Origin: Blastococcus fimeti
GTDB taxonomy: Bacteria > Actinomycetota > Actinomycetes > Mycobacteriales > Geodermatophilaceae
DNA: 60,576 bases
Assembly: GCA_900102115.1 (NCBI GenBank)
Contig: FNAW01000011.1
Coordinates: 1-60,576, forward strand
Reading direction: 5' to 3'
The notes under the pieces were generated by a model. The model was not told the DNA's origin and did not search any database. It was given only the letters and a program-made list of their open reading frames with translations. Of this stretch, positions 56,802 through 60,576 are shown piece by piece. Position 1 is the stretch's first letter. Each line of letters begins with the position of its first letter. The position numbers and the translations under genes are program-made.

Positions 56802-57318
56802 CCGCCTGCCCGTGATCGTCGTCGACGACAACCTGGCCCAGCTCGCCGCCGCGGTCGAGGAGCTGGAGGACGCCGGCTGGCGCGTCCGGGGGATCGACGA
56901 CCTGGACGAGGCGGCCCGCGAGCTCGTCGAGCACACCGATCCGTTCGTGCTGATCCTCGACCACGACTTCGAGCGGCGGGACGGGCGGACCGGCCTGGAC
57001 CTGACCCGGCTGCTGCGCTCGGCGCACCCGTGGGGCGCGGTGCTCCCGATCTGCTACTGGAGCGGCCGGATCGACGGCACCGGCTTCCTGGCCGCGCTGC
57101 GCGACGGCCAGATGTTCGCGCCCAGCTCCTACGTCCAGAAGGGCAGCGTCGAGGTCGTCGAGGTCGCCGGCCTGGCCGACGAGGCGTTCCGGCGGTTCCG
57201 GGACACCTTCGAGCAGCAGGCGCTGCGCCGGGCCGTGCTCGACCTCGACGTCTCCATCCCGGTCGAGGACGAGCTCGACGAGCTGACCGTCCACCCGGCC
57301 GACGAGGAGGGGCGGTGA
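56794..57318 (+). CDS. Stand-alone receiver-domain protein
   Basis: A 174-aa response-regulator-type protein with no DNA-binding output domain. V-I-V-V-D-D-N gives the acidic pair, L-I-L-D-H-D-F the phospho-acceptor Asp, and S-Y-V-Q-K-G-S the conserved Lys. The C-terminal ~50 residues are helical and acidic. GTG 56794 overlaps the kinase end by eight bases and the stop overlaps the PIN gene by four (GTGA), so it is very probably the kinase partner. With no output domain it should act by protein contact, for example on the PIN protein. Confidence 0.82.
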   Translation: MTDRLPVIVVDDNLAQLAAAVEELEDAGWRVRGIDDLDEAARELVEHTDPFVLILDHDFERRDGRTGLDLTRLLRSAHPWGAVLPICYWSGRIDGTGFLAALRDGQMFAPSSYVQKGSVEVVEVAGLADEAFRRFRDTFEQQALRRAVLDLDVSIPVEDELDELTVHPADEEGR

Positions 57319-58529
57319 CCGCCGAGCTGCTCGCCTCGCCGCGCACCCGCCGCAAGGCCGTGCTGGACACCTGCGCCGTCTTCCAGAAGTCCGACTGGCA
57401 GGCGAGCCGGGCCGACGTCGAGGCGTGGCTCGGGGACGACGGCGTCGCCGTCCTGCCGGCCCGGGTCGTCGCCGAGATGACCCTGGTGGCCGCGCGGAAG
57501 ACCGCGCAGCGGACCAACGACGCGGCCGCCGCCAGCAGCCGCGCCCGGCTGGCGATCGACCGGCCCGGTGACCTGCTGGGTGGGCTGCGGAACAGCCGCG
57601 CGGTCCTGGGCCCGGCCGACATCGGCCGGCTGTGCCGGGACAACGCCGACCTGCAGCTGGTCCAGCGGGTCTACAAGGCGAAGAAGAAGCGCTGGGTGCA
57701 CGTCCCCGGCGACGCCGACTTCGAGATCGCGCACACCGTCCGGGTGCTGACCGGCGGCGAGCACGAGGCCGTGCTGGTCACCCGGGACGGCGACCTCCGC
57801 GACGCCGCCGAGCGGCTCGGGATCGCGCTGCTCGGCCGGTCGGTCCCGCCGTGCGCCCCGGCGGGTGCCGGGGACCCCGGGGCACCCCTGCCCGCAACGG
57901 GCAGCGGCGCCGTCTTCCTCCTCGGCCTGCGGGCCGCTACCCAGCTGCTCAAGGGCAAGCTGCCGGCTCTCGGCACGGCGGGCGACACCGTCGTGGTGCT
58001 CTCCTCGACCCTCGTCCTGGCCGCGCAGCACGCCGCGATGGACGTGCGAGGTGCGCGGGACGGCGACCCGGACCAGGCCGAGCTGGCGGAGATCCAGCAC
58101 CGGCTCGACCGGGTCCTCGCATCCGGGCGCAGCACGGAGGGGCAGCTCCCCGTGCACGTGCTGGCCACGCCGTGGCCGGTGTACCGGCTGGTCGCGCAGC
58201 GTGCGCCGGACCCGCTGTACGGGACCAAGGACGAGGACGGCCCGGCCGGTCGCGAGACGTGGGACATGCACACCCTGCTGGTGCTCGCCGCCGCGCAGGT
58301 GCTGGGCGACGACGGGCACCGGGTGCACCTGGTGGACAGCGGTTACGACCGGGAGGCGTGCTTCCTCGTCGAGGCGGCGCGGTCGTGGCGGAAGGCAGGC
58401 GCCCTGCAGGGCGTCGCCGGCGCGCACGAGCACCAGATCGGGACCTCGGCGGTGCTGGAGGCGGTGCTCCCGAGCCTGGACGGGAAGCTGGACATCGGCG
58501 CGCTCATGCGGCGGTACGGGCAGCACTGA
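57315..58529 (+). CDS. PIN-domain-like protein with C-terminal extension
   Basis: A 404-aa protein. Residues ~10-175 look like a PIN (PilT N-terminus) ribonuclease fold: V-L-D-T-C-A-V-F with the first Asp, V-V-A-E-M-T-L-V with a Glu, and L-V-T-R-D-G-D-L-R-D-A-A with further acidic residues. The second half (from ~200) holds more alternating strands and helices, among them V-H-V-L-A-T-P-W-P-V-Y, L-V-D-S-G-Y-D-R-E-A and a G-T-K-D-E-D-G loop, and may be a regulatory or second nuclease-like domain. GTG 57315 overlaps the receiver stop. The stop shares a base with the next ATG (TGATG). Cleavage of RNA is inferred. Confidence 0.65.
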   Translation: MTAELLASPRTRRKAVLDTCAVFQKSDWQASRADVEAWLGDDGVAVLPARVVAEMTLVAARKTAQRTNDAAAASSRARLAIDRPGDLLGGLRNSRAVLGPADIGRLCRDNADLQLVQRVYKAKKKRWVHVPGDADFEIAHTVRVLTGGEHEAVLVTRDGDLRDAAERLGIALLGRSVPPCAPAGAGDPGAPLPATGSGAVFLLGLRAATQLLKGKLPALGTAGDTVVVLSSTLVLAAQHAAMDVRGARDGDPDQAELAEIQHRLDRVLASGRSTEGQLPVHVLATPWPVYRLVAQRAPDPLYGTKDEDGPAGRETWDMHTLLVLAAAQVLGDDGHRVHLVDSGYDREACFLVEAARSWRKAGALQGVAGAHEHQIGTSAVLEAVLPSLDGKLDIGALMRRYGQH

Positions 58530-59455
58530 TGGGCACGTACGACACGCTGCACGACGGGCCCCGCGTCGAGCAGCTCAAGCTCTGGGGCAAGGGGCTGCGG
58601 CACCTGCACGTCGGCGACCGCGTCGGGCTGCCCCGCGGCGGGCTGGGCCCGGACGGCACGTACACCGTCGTCATGCGCACCGGCGGCTTCGTGCACGTGG
58701 TGGACGGCGTCGTCGAGGGCTGGGCGGACGAGCCCGGCCCGGGCCCGCAGCTGACCACCCGCGGGCTGCGGTACGACCCCGCCGACTGGCCCGGCGGCCC
58801 GTTCGGCACCTCCTACGTCGACCCGCGCACCTACTACGGCGCCCCCGAGGAGTGCCCGGGTGCCCTCCGGCCGCTGCGGGTGGTCCGGGAGTCCGCCGGG
58901 GTGGTCGAACCGTCGCCGCCGACCCCGGCGCGGCTGCTCGACCGGCTCACCGCGGCGACGACGGACGACGAGCTGCGCGACGGCGCACGCGCGCTGGCGC
59001 GGGCCGCCGCCGACCTCCCGGCCGACGTCGTCGCGGACTGCCTGCACCTGCTCGCCGCGGCGCTCCCGCAGGACGAGGACGACGACGTAGACGAGGAGCC
59101 CGGCTGGGAGGAGCTCATCCACCCGGCCATGCAGCAGCGACGCTCCCGGGTCGCCGCCCGGGACGGCGTGCTGCGGCGGCTGGGCCGCTTCGGCGAGCTG
59201 GACCTCGAGGGCGCCGCCGAGGCCGCGGTGGCCCGGCATGGCGCCGCGGTGCTGCCCGCCGTGCCACTGCGGTTCTGGGGCCGGGACGTCGTCGTGACCG
59301 AGCTGGCCGAGCCGCTGCTGGCGCCGGTGATGGGACAAGAGTTCACCCCGGCGGAGCGGGCGGTGCTGCTGTACGCGCTGCTCGACGAGCCGGGATCCTT
59401 GCCCGATCTGCGTCCTGAGGCCCTGCGAGCGGCGCTGGCGCGCGCCCTCCGCTGA
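58529..59455 (+). CDS. Unknown protein, last gene of the four-gene operon
   Basis: A 308-aa soluble protein starting M-G-T-Y-D-T-L-H-D-G-P-R-V. The first ~130 residues look beta-rich (T-Y-T-V-V-M-R-T-G-G-F-V-H-V-V-D-G-V), followed by a helical middle with an acidic run (D-E-D-D-D-V-D-E-E) and a helical C-terminal part. Its ATG is formed by the stop of the PIN gene (TGATG), so it is translationally coupled. I recognise no family. Confidence 0.7.
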   Translation: MGTYDTLHDGPRVEQLKLWGKGLRHLHVGDRVGLPRGGLGPDGTYTVVMRTGGFVHVVDGVVEGWADEPGPGPQLTTRGLRYDPADWPGGPFGTSYVDPRTYYGAPEECPGALRPLRVVRESAGVVEPSPPTPARLLDRLTAATTDDELRDGARALARAAADLPADVVADCLHLLAAALPQDEDDDVDEEPGWEELIHPAMQQRRSRVAARDGVLRRLGRFGELDLEGAAEAAVARHGAAVLPAVPLRFWGRDVVVTELAEPLLAPVMGQEFTPAERAVLLYALLDEPGSLPDLRPEALRAALARALR

Positions 59456-59880
59456 GCCGGCGGGGGAGGGGTTCCTCGTCCGCCGGCTGGGGGTGCCGGT
59501 GCAGTGGGCGCTCGGCGGGGGGTCTGACGTGCGGCTGAACGGCCCGCAGGGCGCGACCGCAGGACGCTCGCACTGAGATAGGTCAGCACCCGATCGATAA
59601 CTGATGAAGCTTGGTCGATCACGTCGAGTGACGGCGCGGCGTGACGGACCGGTCCGCATGCCCCCCGTTCAGTTGAACTGTTTACGGAAGGTCACTGATG
59701 GTTGACGCTTCACTTGCTCGACGGGGGCGGCTCGAAACTGCCTCCGCGTAGTCCACGGGGGAACACCAGACACGGGGGCCGGCTGCGGCCGGTTGTTGCT
59801 TGCGTGCGCCCAGGTGGCTGCTCGCTCGACGCATTGGCGCGTCGGGTGGGAGCGCCCTCCTCACGAAAGCGACATCTCGC
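59456..59880 (+). promoter_or_regulatory. Long leader/promoter region of a secreted protein gene
   Basis: About 425 bases without a convincing gene. From about 59720 the sequence has the pattern CTCGAAAC ... CCACGGGGGAAC-ACC ... GGGG ... GCGACA close to the start codon, loosely like the ydaO-type c-di-AMP riboswitch that precedes cell-wall genes in actinobacteria. The match is incomplete (no clear GCUAAC segment), so this is only a candidate. AT-richer bases at 59580-59700 may carry the promoter. Confidence 0.3.
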
Positions 59881-60576
59881 ATGAAGCGCACCACCGCGAT
59901 GCTGCTCACCGGGGCCCTGGCCACCGGCAGTGCACTCCTCCTGTCGGTTGTGGCCCCGGGCATCGCCTCGGCCGGTGGCTGCGGCAACACGGCGATCACG
60001 CCCACCACGCTCCAGGGCTGGGACTTCACGACCGACACCCGGGCCAAGGGGTCGGTCAGGTTCGCCGAGGCCGGGGGCCTCGACGTCGAGGTCGCGGAGA
60101 AGTCGGGCCTGGGCAAGGCCACGGGCACCTACGGCAACCTCAACCTCCCGCTCGCGGACCAGACGGGTCAGCAGTACTACACGATCACCACCGACCAGGG
60201 TCAGGACGTGTTCGTCAAGGGCTTCTCCTACCAGCTGCAGATCGACCGCGACGCCAACGGCTCCCGCGACGAGTACCTGGTCTACGAGCCGGCCGACTAC
60301 GGCGTGGGCACCTGGCACACCAACACGGCCGGTTCCCGGCTCGGCTACCGCTTCACCGGTGACCTGGACGCCTACCTGACCGGCCTGCCGGCCCAGGGAG
60401 ACCTGCCCGCCGTCGAGGGCAGCCCCTCCGCGCGCATCCTGGCCTTCGGCTTCACGCTCGGCTCGGGTGTCGACCCGGCGAAGACCCACGTGGACCAGGT
60501 CCGGTTCGGCTGCTCCACCTTCTCCTTCGCCCGGGACCGGGTGGCCCCGGCCAACCAGCCGCCGGTCTCCAGGTTC
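59881..60576 (+). CDS. Secreted protein (3' end outside window)
   Basis: The frame is open to the last base (232 codons). The N-terminus has a classical signal peptide: M-K-R-T-T-A, a hydrophobic core with L-L-L-S-V-V-A-P-G and a likely cleavage after A-S-A. The mature part begins with Gly/Cys and is beta-rich (W-D-F-T-T-D-T-R-A, Y-T-I-T-T-D-Q-G-Q-D-V-F-V), with two cysteines, then P-A-N-Q-P-P-V near the end of the window, as in linkers before Ig- or PKD-like domains. No family recognised. Long leader upstream. Confidence 0.75.
   Translation, partial: MKRTTAMLLTGALATGSALLLSVVAPGIASAGGCGNTAITPTTLQGWDFTTDTRAKGSVRFAEAGGLDVEVAEKSGLGKATGTYGNLNLPLADQTGQQYYTITTDQGQDVFVKGFSYQLQIDRDANGSRDEYLVYEPADYGVGTWHTNTAGSRLGYRFTGDLDAYLTGLPAQGDLPAVEGSPSARILAFGFTLGSGVDPAKTHVDQVRFGCSTFSFARDRVAPANQPPVSRF

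Noticed and set aside
52053..56936. Very long leftward reading frame (over 1600 codons)
   Set aside because: Shadow of the forward operon produced by GC-rich third positions; no domain similarity, and it crosses several forward genes with clear domains.

Overview
The window is a very GC-rich, densely packed actinobacterial chromosome segment. Support for this is GTG/TTG starts, 1-4 base gene overlaps, leaderless-looking promoters with TANNNT boxes, an F420-type oxidoreductase, glucosyl-3-phosphoglycerate synthase, a class E-type sortase and menaquinone genes. The formate dehydrogenase gene carries an in-frame UAG at the selenocysteine position, followed by a bacterial SECIS hairpin. UAG-encoded selenocysteine is known from Geodermatophilus and Blastococcus, so I infer a member of the Geodermatophilaceae.

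Layout. 1-2.5 kb: 3' end of a Thr-rich LPXTG surface protein, a sortase and a tiny membrane protein. 2.6-8.1 kb: five-gene peptide-type ABC importer operon. 8.1-14.2 kb: MFS transporter, membrane GGDEF-EAL protein, a thioesterase-like gene and a luciferase-like oxidoreductase. 14.2-17.3 kb: tRNA-Ser holding a decayed ~3 kb integrated element bounded by 44-bp direct repeats. 17.4-31.8 kb: SnoaL protein, STAS pair, two-component operon with a GerMN lipoprotein, geranylgeranyl-reductase-like flavoprotein, hydrolases, LOG, MaoC and Nudix proteins, two tandem TTG-initiated surface proteins, menB, two convergent TetR regulators. 32-45 kb: alcohol dehydrogenase, HAD, GDPD, gpgS, phosphatase/DedA/metallo-hydrolase cluster, a coupled pair of c-di-GMP proteins, an acetyltransferase. 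45.1-47.6 kb: small secreted and membrane proteins and an SGNH-like protein. 47.7-53.2 kb: selenocysteine formate dehydrogenase operon (catalytic, iron-sulfur and NrfD-like subunits). 53.3-59.5 kb: a four-gene operon of unknown function: helical-repeat histidine kinase, lone receiver, PIN-domain protein, unknown protein. 59.9 kb to the end: start of a secreted protein with a long leader.

How the parts may connect. Formate dehydrogenase probably feeds electrons to menaquinone, which fits menB and the reductase nearby. Three c-di-GMP proteins are present; two form a translationally coupled pair in which one has an intact EAL and broken GGDEF and the other the reverse. A motility-sigma-type promoter (CTCAAG-N15-GCCGA) precedes both the first GGDEF-EAL gene and the unknown four-gene operon, suggesting both belong to a motility regulon. 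Short palindromes, mostly 22 bp with a 6-bp centre, recur at gene junctions, sometimes inside coding sequence or inside operons. Not seen in the window: selA, selB, selC, fdhD, CRISPR arrays, intact insertion sequences.
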